64,000 nt of DNA, from the NCBI RefSeq assembly GCF_024054565.1, contig NZ_JAMXLR010000017.1:1-64000 (forward strand), in the 5' to 3' direction. The notes under the pieces were generated by a model, which saw only the letters and a program-made list of their open reading frames with translations, ran no database searches and had not been told where the DNA came from. This document shows positions 26,861 through 35,463 of the stretch, piece after piece (position 1 is the first letter of the stretch; each line of letters starts with the position of its first letter). The position numbers and the translations under genes were made by a program. The DNA comes from Aeoliella straminimaris (GTDB lineage: Bacteria > Planctomycetota > Planctomycetia > Pirellulales > Lacipirellulaceae).

Positions 26861-27459
26861 GTGTTTCTCCACTGCCGTGGGGCGGGCGGACTTTGCCAGC
26901 GGGCTTGTCCCCCTGCCCGGAGTTTGTTCCAGACTGGCAGCAGCCAGGCCTCGGCGCGATCTCTGGTACAACTCTTCCTCCCGTTTCATGCTCTGGCCCA
27001 AAACCGGTTTTTTGGGCCAGGTGTGGGGAACAACGATGCATGGGCCCAAAACTCTGGGAGTTTTGTCCCCGTGGGTTTGCTGATACCCCGAGTTTTTCCG
27101 AGGTGTTTTGGCTTGCCTCGCGTCAAAACCGACCACGTTGTTCTCCGCATGTTCAGCCAGTTGTACCAATACTCGGTTGGCCCAAAACTAAGCTAGCCTC
27201 GCTTAGCTCCGCGAGCGAACTCGATGCGACCGCTCCGGCGCAGCGCGCACCGCTACCGTAACCGAACTCGCCAGAGTTCGCTTGGCGTGAGAGCACACAA
27301 GTTATCACCCTGCATTCTCCCCCGCTGCGTGTAAAAATCCTACAAGCACCGGTGAGAATCTGTAGAAAACTGGTTCTTGCTCGGTTGTCCTCCGTGGGGG
27401 AAGCCTAGGTCCCCGATCGTCGCATCCACCGAACGCCTATTTGCGAAGGCCGTGCCACC
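26861..27459. other. Hairpin-rich region between fae and mtdB, no gene
   Basis: 599 bp without a supported ORF. Perfect hairpins occur at 26993-27020 (11-bp stem ctggcccaaaa/ttttgggccag), 27047-27065 (8-bp caaaactc/gagttttg, 3-nt loop) and 27263-27280 (7-bp cgaactc/gagttcg, 4-nt loop). The word gcccaaaac occurs at about 26996, 27044 and 27180. It could be a leader RNA of mtdB, a small RNA locus or decayed DNA. Confidence 0.5.
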
Positions 27460-28323
27460 ATGCCTGCCAAGATTCTCGTTTGCCTCGATACCGATCCGCA
27501 GCCCAGCGTATTCGACGGGGTCGTGGCAGTTGATGCGGGCGTCGAGCACCTGTTCCGTCACGGCGGCATCACGCCTGCGGCCGTGCAGGACCTGGTGTAT
27601 GGGGCCATCTTTACCCGTGCTCCAGCCGATCTGAAAAACACGGCCATCTTTGTCGGGGGCAGCGATGTTTCGGCTGGGGAGAAGGTGCTGGCCGCGGTGA
27701 CCAATACCTGCTTCGGACCCATGCGGGTGTCGGTAATGCTCGACTCCAACGGGTCCAATACCACCGCAGCCGCGGCCGTGATTGCCGCCGGGCGGCATGT
27801 CGATCTGTCGAAATCGACCGTCACGGTGCTTGCCGGCACCGGTTCAGTGGGAAAGCGGATCCTGCGGATGCTGGCCGACGACGGCGCGCGGATGCGACTC
27901 GGTTCGCGATCGCTTGAGCACGCCCAGCAAGTGGCCGATGAGGTCCGTCAGCAAGCGCCCCAGGCACAGATCGAGTGCGTGGTCACCACCGACGAAGCGG
28001 GACTGCGGAGCTCGATCGACGGTGCCCAGGTGGTGATTTCCAGTGGCCCACCGGGGGTAGCGCTATTGCCACAGAGCGTCCGCCAAGATTATCCCAACCT
28101 GAGTGTTGCGATCGATCTGAACGCGGTGCCACCCTTGGGCATCGAGGGAATTGAAGTCGCCGACAAGCGAGTCGAGCAGGGGGCGACCATCTGCTACGGG
28201 GCCATTGGGGTTGGTGGCACGAAAATGAAGATTCACCGCGCCGCAGTCGAGAAACTGTTTACGGCCAACGACCTGGTGCTCGACGCGACCGAGATCTACG
28301 AGTTGGGCAAGTCGCTGGAGTAG
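27460..28323 (+). CDS. mtdB: NAD(P)-dependent methylene-tetrahydromethanopterin dehydrogenase
   Basis: 287 residues. The N-terminal part (ILVCLDTDPQPSVFDGVVAVDAGVE) and AIFVGGSDVSAGEKVL match MtdA/MtdB; the Rossmann motif is VLAGTGSVGKRILRML (about residues 123-138), then LGSRSLEHAQQVADEV and the conserved ICYGAIGVGGTKMKIHRAAV. It oxidises methylene-H4MPT to methenyl-H4MPT. Together with fae it gives the first two steps of H4MPT-linked formaldehyde oxidation, a pathway known in methylotrophs, archaea and planctomycetes. Cofactor preference cannot be read. Confidence 0.93.
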   Translation: MPAKILVCLDTDPQPSVFDGVVAVDAGVEHLFRHGGITPAAVQDLVYGAIFTRAPADLKNTAIFVGGSDVSAGEKVLAAVTNTCFGPMRVSVMLDSNGSNTTAAAAVIAAGRHVDLSKSTVTVLAGTGSVGKRILRMLADDGARMRLGSRSLEHAQQVADEVRQQAPQAQIECVVTTDEAGLRSSIDGAQVVISSGPPGVALLPQSVRQDYPNLSVAIDLNAVPPLGIEGIEVADKRVEQGATICYGAIGVGGTKMKIHRAAVEKLFTANDLVLDATEIYELGKSLE

Positions 28324-28336
28324 TAAACGCACGCTG

Positions 28337-28783
28337 CTAACGGCTGAGCGCCAGCAGCACCAGGAAGGTCAGCAACAACACGGTCGCCGAGCAGCATGCC
28401 ACGACGATCCGAACCTTGGACCGCAGCCGAGACTTCTCCTCGGGGCTCAGAACGTTGGGATCGACCTTGGTTCTGACCGTGGGTCCAGTGTTCGCCTGCT
28501 CCGCAATCACCGCGGGCGCCCGCGGTGGTGCTTCTTCTGTTGGTGGGCGATGTTCTGCGGTTTGGGCACCCTTTGCCGAAGCTGCTGGCGCTGGCGGAGG
28601 AACGGGCGTCGACCGCTGCGGGCGAGAGGCCGGAGAGGGCGACGCCGCTGGTGCCGCGGTTGTCTTACTGGGTAACACCCGGCCACAATGCGGGCAGGTA
28701 GCCGATTCGACGCCGCTTAGCGAACTGCCGCAATGCGGACATTGGGACGGCGGGGCGGGAGTTGGTGGAGACGAGTTCGACAT
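28337..28783 (-). CDS. Zinc-ribbon membrane protein
   Basis: 148 residues. The N-terminus contains a double CxxC zinc ribbon (CPHCGSSLS ... CPHCGRVLP, residues about 15-42). A Pro/Ala-rich disordered linker (45-110) leads to a C-terminal transmembrane helix (VACCSATVLLLTFLVLLALS). Such tail-anchored zinc ribbon proteins are frequent and functionally obscure in planctomycetes. It is convergent with mtdB, 13 bp from its stop. Confidence 0.75.
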   Translation of the reverse strand: MSNSSPPTPAPPSQCPHCGSSLSGVESATCPHCGRVLPSKTTAAPAASPSPASRPQRSTPVPPPAPAASAKGAQTAEHRPPTEEAPPRAPAVIAEQANTGPTVRTKVDPNVLSPEEKSRLRSKVRIVVACCSATVLLLTFLVLLALSR

Positions 28784-28884
28784 GGTTGTCTTCTATCGTA
28801 ACTGGTCGAAGCCGAACTCTAAAGCAATAATGGCGTTTTGATATTCAATGACCTCGAAAATCTCACCCAGCGGATCGCACGGCC

Positions 28885-29463
28885 TTGGCCAAGAAACGTC
28901 GTCCTAACAACCGCCCCGCCAAATCGAAGGCGGGCAAATCGAAAGCCAGTGGAGACGCGCGCAGCGTGTCGTTGGTGGCTGCGTCCAGCGGGACGGGCTG
29001 GGTGCTGCGTCATCCTCGCTGTGCTCGAGATCGGGCAGAGGACATTGAAGAGGTCCACATGATGATCGAAGCCGGTGAGCTGGACGTCGCCCAGGACGAA
29101 CTGCGGTGGCTGCTCTCGGGATGCAGCGACTGTCTCGAGGCTCATCTGTTGTTGGGGCAGGTGGGGCTGGACAAAGACAACGACTTTCCGCTGGCTCGCG
29201 GGCACTTTGGCTACGCCTACCAACTTGGTCTGCGGGCTTGGAAGCGGTCGGGGGAGCCAACACCTGTGCCGTACTCGCAATTGGCCAATCGCAGCTTCCA
29301 CGAGTCGGGGCGCTCGCTAGCGTGGTGCCTGGAGAAGCTTGGCAAGTCGTCGATGGCCGACGAAGTGGTCGCCACGCTGCTGAAGCTCGATCCCACCGAC
29401 CCACTGGAGTGTCGCCAGATGATTCGCGACCTGCGCGATACAGGCTCGCTGCCAATGCTGTAA
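28885..29463 (+). CDS. TPR-like hypothetical protein
   Basis: 192 residues from a TTG at 28885 (first residues AKKRRPNNRPAKSKAG are Lys/Arg-rich). From residue 50 it looks like a short alpha-helical repeat protein: EDIEEVHMMIEAGELDVAQDELRWLLSGC, EAHLLLGQVGL, RSLAWCLEKLGKSSMADEVVATLLKLDPTDP. The Lys-rich N-terminus could contact nucleic acid. A cysteine pair CSDC is present. It is convergent with the NUDIX gene (4-bp gap). No specific function. Confidence 0.7.
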   Translation: MAKKRRPNNRPAKSKAGKSKASGDARSVSLVAASSGTGWVLRHPRCARDRAEDIEEVHMMIEAGELDVAQDELRWLLSGCSDCLEAHLLLGQVGLDKDNDFPLARGHFGYAYQLGLRAWKRSGEPTPVPYSQLANRSFHESGRSLAWCLEKLGKSSMADEVVATLLKLDPTDPLECRQMIRDLRDTGSLPML

Positions 29464-29467
29464 ACCA

Positions 29468-30019
29468 CTACTTGTTTGGCAACCGTCGCTCGGCCAGGTA
29501 CAAACCGGCCAGCAGCTTAAAGTCGACCCCATCGCCCGCTTCAATCTTCGCGCTGAGCCACTCGTCGGTGTTATCCAGGGCTACTTCGTGCACAATGATC
29601 GACTCCGCTTCGTCGCCGCCGCCCAAACCAGTCTTGCGCACGTTCTCGGCCAGATAGAAGGTCACGGCCTCGTCGGTCAGCCCTGGAGAGGAGTAGCCTT
29701 CGGCAAGCAACGTCCACTCGCCCGACTCGTAGCCGGTTTCTTCCAGCAACTCCCGCTGCGCGGCCGTGAGTAGCGGTTCGCCAGCCACCTCGGCCGTATC
29801 GCCTACGAGTCCTGCTGGTATTTCAATCACATTGCGTCCGACCGGTATCCGATACTGTTCTACCAGAATGACACGTCGATCGGGGGTGATAGCAACAATG
29901 CCCACCGCTCCGGAGGCAATGGTCCTAGTCGCGTATTCCCAGTGCCCCTGGCCGATCAATTCCAGGTGTTTTCCGCGATGCAGGGATACGGGTGGTGGCA
30001 GATCAGGTGATTCAGGCAT
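29468..30019 (-). CDS. NUDIX hydrolase, ADP-ribose pyrophosphatase type
   Basis: Start at the ATG at 30019 with AAGGA 9 nt upstream, giving 183 residues. The Nudix box is GEPLLTAAQRELLEETGYES, matching GX5EX7REUXEEXGU with REL-EE-TG intact (residues about 80-100). EQYRIPVGRNVIEIPAGLV upstream of the box is typical of ADP-ribose pyrophosphatases. It likely hydrolyses ADP-ribose to AMP and ribose-5-phosphate. It is a single-gene unit. Confidence 0.9.
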   Translation of the reverse strand: MPESPDLPPPVSLHRGKHLELIGQGHWEYATRTIASGAVGIVAITPDRRVILVEQYRIPVGRNVIEIPAGLVGDTAEVAGEPLLTAAQRELLEETGYESGEWTLLAEGYSSPGLTDEAVTFYLAENVRKTGLGGGDEAESIIVHEVALDNTDEWLSAKIEAGDGVDFKLLAGLYLAERRLPNK

Positions 30020-30279
30020 GGTCGGCGATCCTTGAAGTTTAGCATTAGACTCCGACAGGTCGAAGCTCGCAACCGCATGGTTGCACAACGAGCAACTAGC
30101 CGCGAGACTGGAAGGCTAACGAGCAGTTTGCAAGTGATAGAGCAAGCGTTCGACAGCAGGGAAACCGCTGAAAGCCTTTGGCACGGGATGTGCCTTTTAG
30201 TCGTGCTTTCTTGGTGGTCGCCACCACCCGGTTTCCTATAGTCCCACGAAATCTCCACTCCACCCCGCAAACGAATTCC

Positions 30280-31581
30280 ATGGCCAGCTCAACGGAGGCG
30301 ACTGCCCCTGCACCCCCTGCGCAGGTCGACCGGCACTCCGCCCAACGCAACCTATATGCGCAGTACCGGCGGGTCCGCCAGCAGTCCGATCGGATTAGTG
30401 AACCACTAACGCCCGAAGACTGCGTGGTGCAGTCCATGCCCGACGCCAGCCCGGTTCGCTGGCATCTGGCGCATACCACCTGGTTCTTCGAGACTTTTGT
30501 TCTCAAGCAGGTGATCGAAGACTATCAGCCCGTCGATCCCGCCTTCGAGTACCTGTTCAATTCGTACTACAACCAGGTCGGTAAGCAGTTTCCCCGCCCA
30601 CGCCGAGGCTTGCTCTCCCGACCAGGATTGCAGGATGTGAAGCAATACCGCCAGGCGATTGACGGCCGGATCGAAGAACTGTTGACGGGCGAGAGCCAGC
30701 TCGACGAAGGCCTTCTGCAGGTTCTCGAACTGGGGCTCCATCACGAACAGCAGCATCAAGAGTTGATCCTCACCGATGTAAAGCACATGCTTTCCTGCAA
30801 TCCGTGCTGGCCTGCCTATCATCTGCCCGCCACCAAGGAACATGAAGCGCCTGCGGAGCTAAGTTGGATAACCGGGCCCGAAGGGGTTCGCTCGATGGGC
30901 TACGCAGGCAACGATTTTGCCTACGACAACGAAGGCCCGGTGCACGAAGTGCTGCTGCAACTCCACGAGTTGGCGTCGCGACTAATCACCAATGGCGAGT
31001 ACCTGGAGTTCGTCGAAGCTGGTGGCTATCGTCAGCCTCAACATTGGCTCTCCTTGGGGTGGAATACCGTCGGCGAGCAGGAGTGGAATGCACCACTCTA
31101 TTGGCATCAGGTCGATGGCCAGTGGTGCGAGTTCACGCTGGCGGGCCTCGAGCCACTCGATCTGGCCGCACCGGTGTGCCATGTGAGCTTCTTCGAAGCC
31201 GATGCCTACGCGCGGTGGCGGGGCGTTCGCCTGCCAACCGAGGCCGAATGGGAGCAGGCTGCCAGCGCCCGCGACGTCGAACAAGATGGCAACTTTGTGG
31301 AGAGCGGTCTCTATCACCCGATGCCTGCCAGGTCTTCAGCAGGCATGCAGCAACTGTTTGGCGACGTGTGGGAATGGACTTCCAGCCCCTATACGCCTTA
31401 TCCCGGCTATCGCCCACCTGCTGGAGCGATTGGCGAGTACAACGGCAAGTTCATGTGCAACCAATACGTGTTGCGCGGTGGTTCTTGTGCGACTTCTGAA
31501 AGTCACATCCGTCCTACGTACCGCAATTTCTTTCCGCCGGACGCCCGTTGGCAGTTCACCGGCATTCGCCTGGCTCGCTAG
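30280..31581 (+). CDS. egtB: Ergothioneine biosynthesis sulfoxide synthase
   Basis: Start at the ATG at 30280 (MASSTEAT), 433 residues; the frame is open upstream. The N-terminal DinB-like domain carries the iron-binding histidines in [14 protein letters not shown] and [16 protein letters not shown], and the C-terminal FGE-like domain ends in [18 protein letters not shown] and [26 protein letters not shown] (split here in the family motif). It joins a sulfur donor (gamma-glutamylcysteine or cysteine) to hercynine. It is followed by egtD 57 bp downstream. Confidence 0.93.
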   Translation: MASSTEATAPAPPAQVDRHSAQRNLYAQYRRVRQQSDRISEPLTPEDCVVQSMPDASPVRWHLAHTTWFFETFVLKQVIEDYQPVDPAFEYLFNSYYNQVGKQFPRPRRGLLSRPGLQDVKQYRQAIDGRIEELLTGESQLDEGLLQVLELGLHHEQQHQELILTDVKHMLSCNPCWPAYHLPATKEHEAPAELSWITGPEGVRSMGYAGNDFAYDNEGPVHEVLLQLHELASRLITNGEYLEFVEAGGYRQPQHWLSLGWNTVGEQEWNAPLYWHQVDGQWCEFTLAGLEPLDLAAPVCHVSFFEADAYARWRGVRLPTEAEWEQAASARDVEQDGNFVESGLYHPMPARSSAGMQQLFGDVWEWTSSPYTPYPGYRPPAGAIGEYNGKFMCNQYVLRGGSCATSESHIRPTYRNFFPPDARWQFTGIRLAR

Positions 31582-31638
31582 AGTCATCCAGCACGACGAT
31601 CTCTGTCCATCGCAATCACCGACGAAGAAAGTTTGTCC

Positions 31639-32607
31639 ATGGTTTCTCAAGCTCCAATGCAATGCCCGTCGCTTACCAGCCGCGAACAGTTCCTCCGCGA
31701 CGTGCTGGCCGGGTTGCGTGCGTCGCCAAAGGTGCTGCCCAGCAAGTACTTCTACGACCAACGAGGGAGTCAACTGTTCGATCAGATCTGCGAACTTCCG
31801 GAGTACTACCCCACGCGCACCGAAGTGGCCATCATGCAATCCCACGCCTCAGCGATGGGTGATCTGATTGGCCCCAACAGCATGATTATCGAGCTGGGCA
31901 GCGGCAGCAGTATGAAGACGGGATGGCTGCTGGAAAACGTGCCACGCCCGCTGTGTTATGTGCCCGTCGACATTTCAGGCGAGCATCTGCTGGAGGCCGC
32001 CGATCGCATCGCCGATCGTTTTGCCGATATTGAAGTGCTGCCGGTATGCGCGGACTTTTCGGCCGAGTTCGAATTGCCCGAGGCGGATACCGCGATCGAT
32101 CGCCGCGTGGCCTATTTCCCCGGTTCGACCATTGGCAACTTCCGACCCGCCCCAGCTCGGCAACTGCTGGCGGGGATTGCAAAGCTGGTCGGCCCTGGCG
32201 GCGGACTGCTGATCGGTTTCGACCTGGAGAAGGATCGGCAGACGCTCGAGGCCGCCTATGACGATGCCGACCAGGTGACGGCCGCCTTCAACAAGAATCT
32301 GCTCCGCCGCATCAACCAAGAGCTAGGCGGCGACTTCGCCCTTGAGCAGTTCCGTCACCGGGCCGTCTACAACGAGTCTCACCGGCGCGTCGAAATGCAC
32401 CTGGTAAGCCGGGTGCAGCAGGTGGTTCGCATCGACGGGGCAACCGTCCCGTTTGCCGCCGGCGAGAGCATTCGCACAGAATTGTCGCACAAGTACCGCC
32501 CCGACAGCTTCGCCCGCCTTGCCCAGTCTGCGGGTTTCACCCCCGTGCAACTGTGGACCGACCCCAAACAGCTTTTCGCCGTGGGATACTACACCGTAAA
32601 GGGCTAG
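31639..32607 (+). CDS. egtD: L-histidine N(alpha)-methyltransferase
   Basis: The ATG at 31639 (gaagaaag upstream) gives 322 residues; a TTG six bases earlier is an alternative. Family blocks KYFYDQRGSQLFDQICELPE, YYPTRTEVAIM, the SAM-binding IIELGSGSSMKTGWLLE and AYFPGSTIGNF are present, and RVEMHLVSR near the C-terminus. It makes hercynine from histidine with three SAM. The two-gene egtBD locus suffices for ergothioneine if cysteine is used directly; egtA, egtC and egtE are not here. Confidence 0.95.
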   Translation: MVSQAPMQCPSLTSREQFLRDVLAGLRASPKVLPSKYFYDQRGSQLFDQICELPEYYPTRTEVAIMQSHASAMGDLIGPNSMIIELGSGSSMKTGWLLENVPRPLCYVPVDISGEHLLEAADRIADRFADIEVLPVCADFSAEFELPEADTAIDRRVAYFPGSTIGNFRPAPARQLLAGIAKLVGPGGGLLIGFDLEKDRQTLEAAYDDADQVTAAFNKNLLRRINQELGGDFALEQFRHRAVYNESHRRVEMHLVSRVQQVVRIDGATVPFAAGESIRTELSHKYRPDSFARLAQSAGFTPVQLWTDPKQLFAVGYYTVKG

Positions 32608-32688
32608 ACGCACCACTCCGAACCCAGCCTCCCCAACGGTGTCCGGAGAGGTTACGATAGGAACTTCCCGCGAGCCACCGCTCGCCAC

Positions 32689-32762
32689 GCGTCCGTAGCT
32701 CAATTGGATAGAGCACTGGTCTTCGGAACCAGGGGTTGCAGGTTCGAGTCCTGCCGGGCGTG
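32689..32762 (+). tRNA. tRNA-Arg(TCG), integration target
   Basis: Acceptor GCGTCCG/CGGGCGT, D-arm GCTC..GAGC, anticodon arm CTGGT-CTTCGGA-ACCAG with anticodon TCG, T-arm GCAGG-TTCGAGT-CCTGC, discriminator G, no encoded CCA. The gene is complete; its 3' part from the anticodon loop is duplicated at 47,906 as the right border of the integrated element, which therefore restored the tRNA 3' end on integration. Confidence 0.95.
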
Positions 32763-32764
32763 CT
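32721..32764. repeat. attL, 44-bp direct repeat (tRNA-Arg anticodon loop to 3' end)
   Basis: Identical over all 44 bases to 47906-47949, starting cttcggaacc and ending gggcgtgct. It covers the anticodon loop to two bases past the discriminator. Confidence 0.93.
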
Positions 32765-32857
32765 AGACACTTGGTGTCGAATGGGGTTAGACCTCTGGTT
32801 CTAGCCTAATCTGGCACTGGTTACCGTGCAAGTTCGACCTCCACAGCGACGGGAATG

Positions 32858-32983
32858 CTACCGGAGTAGTTCACGGAGCCTCTCCAACTCGCGGGCTTCT
32901 GCCTCGCGTTCCTCGCGACGTTCTTCGGCCAATCGGTCAATTGCCAACTCAAGAGCGGCTTCAAGTTGTTGTTCTGGTGTCAT
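32858..32983 (-). CDS. 41-residue charged coiled-coil peptide, translationally coupled
   Basis: The ATG overlaps the stop of the preceding gene as ATGA (32980-32983), the classic coupling arrangement. The product is 41 residues, almost all Glu, Arg, Leu and Ala (e.g. LAEERREEREAEARELERL), a strong helix/coiled-coil former. It ends with TAG at 32858. As the last gene of the leftward operon before attL it might be an accessory subunit of the upstream 110-residue protein. Short length makes this uncertain. Confidence 0.45.
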   Translation of the reverse strand: MTPEQQLEAALELAIDRLAEERREEREAEARELERLRELLR

Positions 32984-33312
32984 TTGATCCACTTTCTAAC
33001 TTGTTCGGCGAACCACTTGGATGGCATCGCCTGTTCAATTTGCTCGATAGTCTGGCCCTCGGCGTACATCGCCAAGGCCAACGCTTTCGCCTCTCGGTAT
33101 TTCTCAGCGGCGTACTGTTTTCGCTTTCGCTCTCGCTCGGGATTGACGTAGCGTTCAACGGTATCATCGCTGCCGTACCCAAAGTGGACTTGCATCAACA
33201 CCGCGATGTCGGAGCACACCAAACCGGCTCGGTAGAGGTCCCTGGCGAACTGCATCGGGTCTTCCGGCAACGGGCCGTATCGTTCTCGATAGGCTTCCAT
33301 GTCGCTTTGCAT
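32980..33312 (-). CDS. Unknown element protein with HTH-like C-terminus
   Basis: I start at ATG 33312 (MQSDMEAYRERYG), 110 residues; the frame is open to 33546 but that part overlaps hairpins and lacks protein character. Residues 20-60 (DPMQFARDLYRAGLVCSDIAVLMQVHFGYGSDDTV split) look helical with an HTH feel; the C-terminus ERKRKQYAAEKYREAKALALAM and GQTIEQIEQAMPSKW suggests a second HTH. It may be an element regulator. No family recognised. Confidence 0.55.
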   Translation of the reverse strand: MQSDMEAYRERYGPLPEDPMQFARDLYRAGLVCSDIAVLMQVHFGYGSDDTVERYVNPERERKRKQYAAEKYREAKALALAMYAEGQTIEQIEQAMPSKWFAEQVRKWIK

Positions 33313-33823
33313 AGTTGCCTCCAAGCGAAAAAATGCCGCCGCCCCCGGCCATGTGGAGACGGCGGCCCCATAGGAAAATCCACGATGGGTATTCGTGGTC
33401 GAAAGGCCGTGCGGTTGTCCAGGCCGCACGGTACATAAGCCGGAGCCCTCAAATCCCAACTTAGTAGAGTGTTGAAAGCGACGGCCAGCCGAAAGATGTT
33501 CAAGAAAGACCGGACGCCGCTCCATGCGTGAGTTGTAAAACCTCACACCCGTGTTGCCTTGCGGCTATGTACCAGAACACGGGGTGAGGTGCCGTACCGG
33601 GCCATGGCTAGCCCTGCGTTTGTTTTGGTTGGCTAGGTTGCCGAGTGCTGATCCACTCTTCCGGACGCATGACTCGTTCCGCTTTTCCAAGGCCGGAGTC
33701 ACCTAGCCGCTCGCTGGAGCCCCGCCGATACGAGGTTGCACAACCAGCGATTGACACGCCTTGTGTGCTAGGCGTGTGCTTGGTGGTCGCGGCGGCTCCT
33801 TTCAATACCGCCGCGACTCACCA
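33313..33823. other. Hairpin cluster without a convincing gene
   Basis: 511 bp. Visible hairpins: gccgccg/cggcggc at about 33336-33366; ccgtgcgg/ccgcacgg at 33407-33431; a long imperfect cctcac..gtgagg at 33541-33588; acacgcc/ggcgtgt near 33755-33775; gtcgcggcgg/ccgccgcgac at about 33787-33816, the last placed as terminator of the gene at 33824. A 65-codon minus ORF (33608-33805) starts inside that terminator and is not accepted. Confidence 0.5.
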
Positions 33824-34621
33824 CTAGTCCACCGATTCACCCTGTTCAGCCGCTTCGGCTCTTGCCTGAGTCCAAGCACCAGTCGGGTCTCGACCTTCGG
33901 CCATGAGTTGTTCAGCACGGTACTTTACCGGGTCGGTTTCGCCGAGGTTGCCCAAATGGCTTCCATCGCGGATGCTAGCAATCTGGGCTTCGAGTTCGGC
34001 GATAGCCTTCAAGTTGTGTGCTTGTTCAACTTTCGCACGCTCAGTGATAAGCGTCTGCACTTCGCTGCGTAGGCGTCGCGTCTCGGCGGCGTCGCTGCCG
34101 TCCACTAGCTGCGAACGGGTCATATACAACAGGTCGACAATCCGACGCGAACCATTCTCAGCTCGCCAGTTTTCCGCCTCAATAGCATCGTCGATTTTCT
34201 TGAGATCTGGCTTCAAACGCCGTAGCTTCTCGGCGTGCTGTGCAGCCTTGTCGGCTTCTTCGACTTCGCGGGCATGTGCAGCCCGCATATCGGCCGCCAA
34301 CCGCTGGTTGCGTGTCATCCCGGTGTAGTCGGGCTTGGACTCGCCACCGTCGAGTTCATCGGCCATCTTCAGCAGTTTGGGGGATTCCGGCCGCTTCGGC
34401 TTCCAGGCGTCGAACTCCATTTTCTGGGCGGGTGTGCGGTCGTCAGCCGCCACCGGCCCTGAGATAAGTTCAGCTTTTGTGGGTTCTCGCTTCAAGCGGT
34501 GGGTCATTTCGTCGAAGATTTCGTTGCTCTTCAACGTGGCTTCGGCTTCGCTCTCGACCTCGAAGTCTCCGAGAGGGGTCTTGAGAATAGTTTTGCCGTT
34601 CTTCGTGGTTCGCATGAACAT
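33824..34621 (-). CDS. Unknown helical element protein
   Basis: 265 residues, ATG at 34621. The N-terminus (KNGKTILKTPLGDFEVESEAEATLKSNEI) is short beta, and most of the rest is charged helix: NQRLAADMRAAHAREVEEAD, KAAQHAEKLRRLKPDLKKID, ETRRLRSEVQTLITERAKVE. The C-terminal part (DPVKYRAEQLMAEGRDPTGAW) may be a small globular end. It resembles scaffold- or spike-like helical proteins in composition only; no family is recognised. It is downstream of the 169-residue gene on the same strand. Confidence 0.55.
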   Translation of the reverse strand: MFMRTTKNGKTILKTPLGDFEVESEAEATLKSNEIFDEMTHRLKREPTKAELISGPVAADDRTPAQKMEFDAWKPKRPESPKLLKMADELDGGESKPDYTGMTRNQRLAADMRAAHAREVEEADKAAQHAEKLRRLKPDLKKIDDAIEAENWRAENGSRRIVDLLYMTRSQLVDGSDAAETRRLRSEVQTLITERAKVEQAHNLKAIAELEAQIASIRDGSHLGNLGETDPVKYRAEQLMAEGRDPTGAWTQARAEAAEQGESVD

Positions 34622-34663
34622 TTGGTGTTACTCCATAGTTGCGGGCTACTCGCCCAAGAAAAG

Positions 34664-35173
34664 TTAGTTGTTGGACAGTCTCTTCTGCCCACGTCCGCGT
34701 TCTATTAACAGCTTTGCGTCCAGTCTCTCGCGTGGTTCACCAGTGAATTTGGAACACGCTTCGGACCAAGCCGCATCGCTGCGATACATGAAAGACTTCA
34801 GGTTTTCATCTTCAAGGCACATGTCAAAAATACGAGGCTGAACACTATCGACAATCCAGGCGTACTCGTTCTCATTGATAACCTCTCGGACGAGTCCGAA
34901 TATCGCTTTGAGGTAGGTCCCAATAAGTAGCCGGGCTTCATCGAACGCCAGCAGGTCTTTTCGGTCGAGTCCGAGTTTCTGTGCTTGGTGTGCCAACTTT
35001 TGCTGACTGATAAGCACGCTTTCGGCCAATTTCAGACGCTTCCCTGGATCGGACTCGGCGTTGACGGCGGCCTCCAGCAGTGCCGACAACAGGTGCTGTT
35101 GCTGCTCCAACGAATCCGGCGAATTCTTTTGACGCTCGATAGCGTCCTTTAAGTTGTCGTCTTCTATGTTCAT
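34664..35173 (-). CDS. Unknown element protein
   Basis: 169 residues. Its ATG overlaps the stop of the AlpA-like gene by 4 bases (ATGA), showing one operon and translational coupling. It is helical with SLEQQQHLLSALLEAAVNAE and KRLKLAESVLISQQKLAHQA, a central hydrophobic LIGTYLKAIFGLVREVI and a basic tail GRGQKRLSNN. Position between an excisionase-like regulator and the primase suggests a role in element replication, regulation or packaging; nothing more specific is visible. Confidence 0.6.
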   Translation of the reverse strand: MNIEDDNLKDAIERQKNSPDSLEQQQHLLSALLEAAVNAESDPGKRLKLAESVLISQQKLAHQAQKLGLDRKDLLAFDEARLLIGTYLKAIFGLVREVINENEYAWIVDSVQPRIFDMCLEDENLKSFMYRSDAAWSEACSKFTGEPRERLDAKLLIERGRGQKRLSNN

Positions 35174-35370
35174 TTACTCACCCCCAGAGCACGATGGACG
35201 GCCGCGACGTTGTAGCGAACGAGTTTGCGGGCACTCACGACGGGAGCGGGAAACTGACCGGACTCGACCAGCTTGCTCAACTGGTACTTGGAGCATCCGA
35301 TCAAATCACATACTTGTTTCTCGTCGTAGAGTTCTGGCTTGTCGTCCGATGGATGGACTAAGTGACTCAT
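35170..35370 (-). CDS. AlpA/excisionase-like HTH protein
   Basis: 66 residues. MerR-like/HTH_17 DNA-binding domain: YDEKQVCDLIGCSKYQLSKL (helix-turn-helix, residues about 15-34), then the wing VESGQFPAPVVSARKLVRYN and a C-terminal helix AAVHRALGVSK. AlpA-type proteins act as excisionases or transcription activators of integrated elements. It lies downstream of the primase-helicase gene on the same strand and overlaps the next gene by ATGA. Confidence 0.8.
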   Translation of the reverse strand: MSHLVHPSDDKPELYDEKQVCDLIGCSKYQLSKLVESGQFPAPVVSARKLVRYNVAAVHRALGVSK

Positions 35371-35463
35371 GTAGTTTTCCTTTCAGGTTGTTGAATTGAA
35401 TGAAAACGGGCCGCCCCGGAGGGCGACCCGCATTGCGACCGTACACATGTTAGATCGCGTACA

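Noticed and set aside
32537..32770. Minus ORF with GRTRTCNPWFRR
   Set aside because: This is the well-known spurious translation of a tRNA gene (tRNA-Arg) and its att copy.
33608..33805. 65-codon minus ORF in the hairpin cluster
   Set aside because: Starts inside a strong terminator hairpin, has no ribosome-binding site and no recognisable fold.
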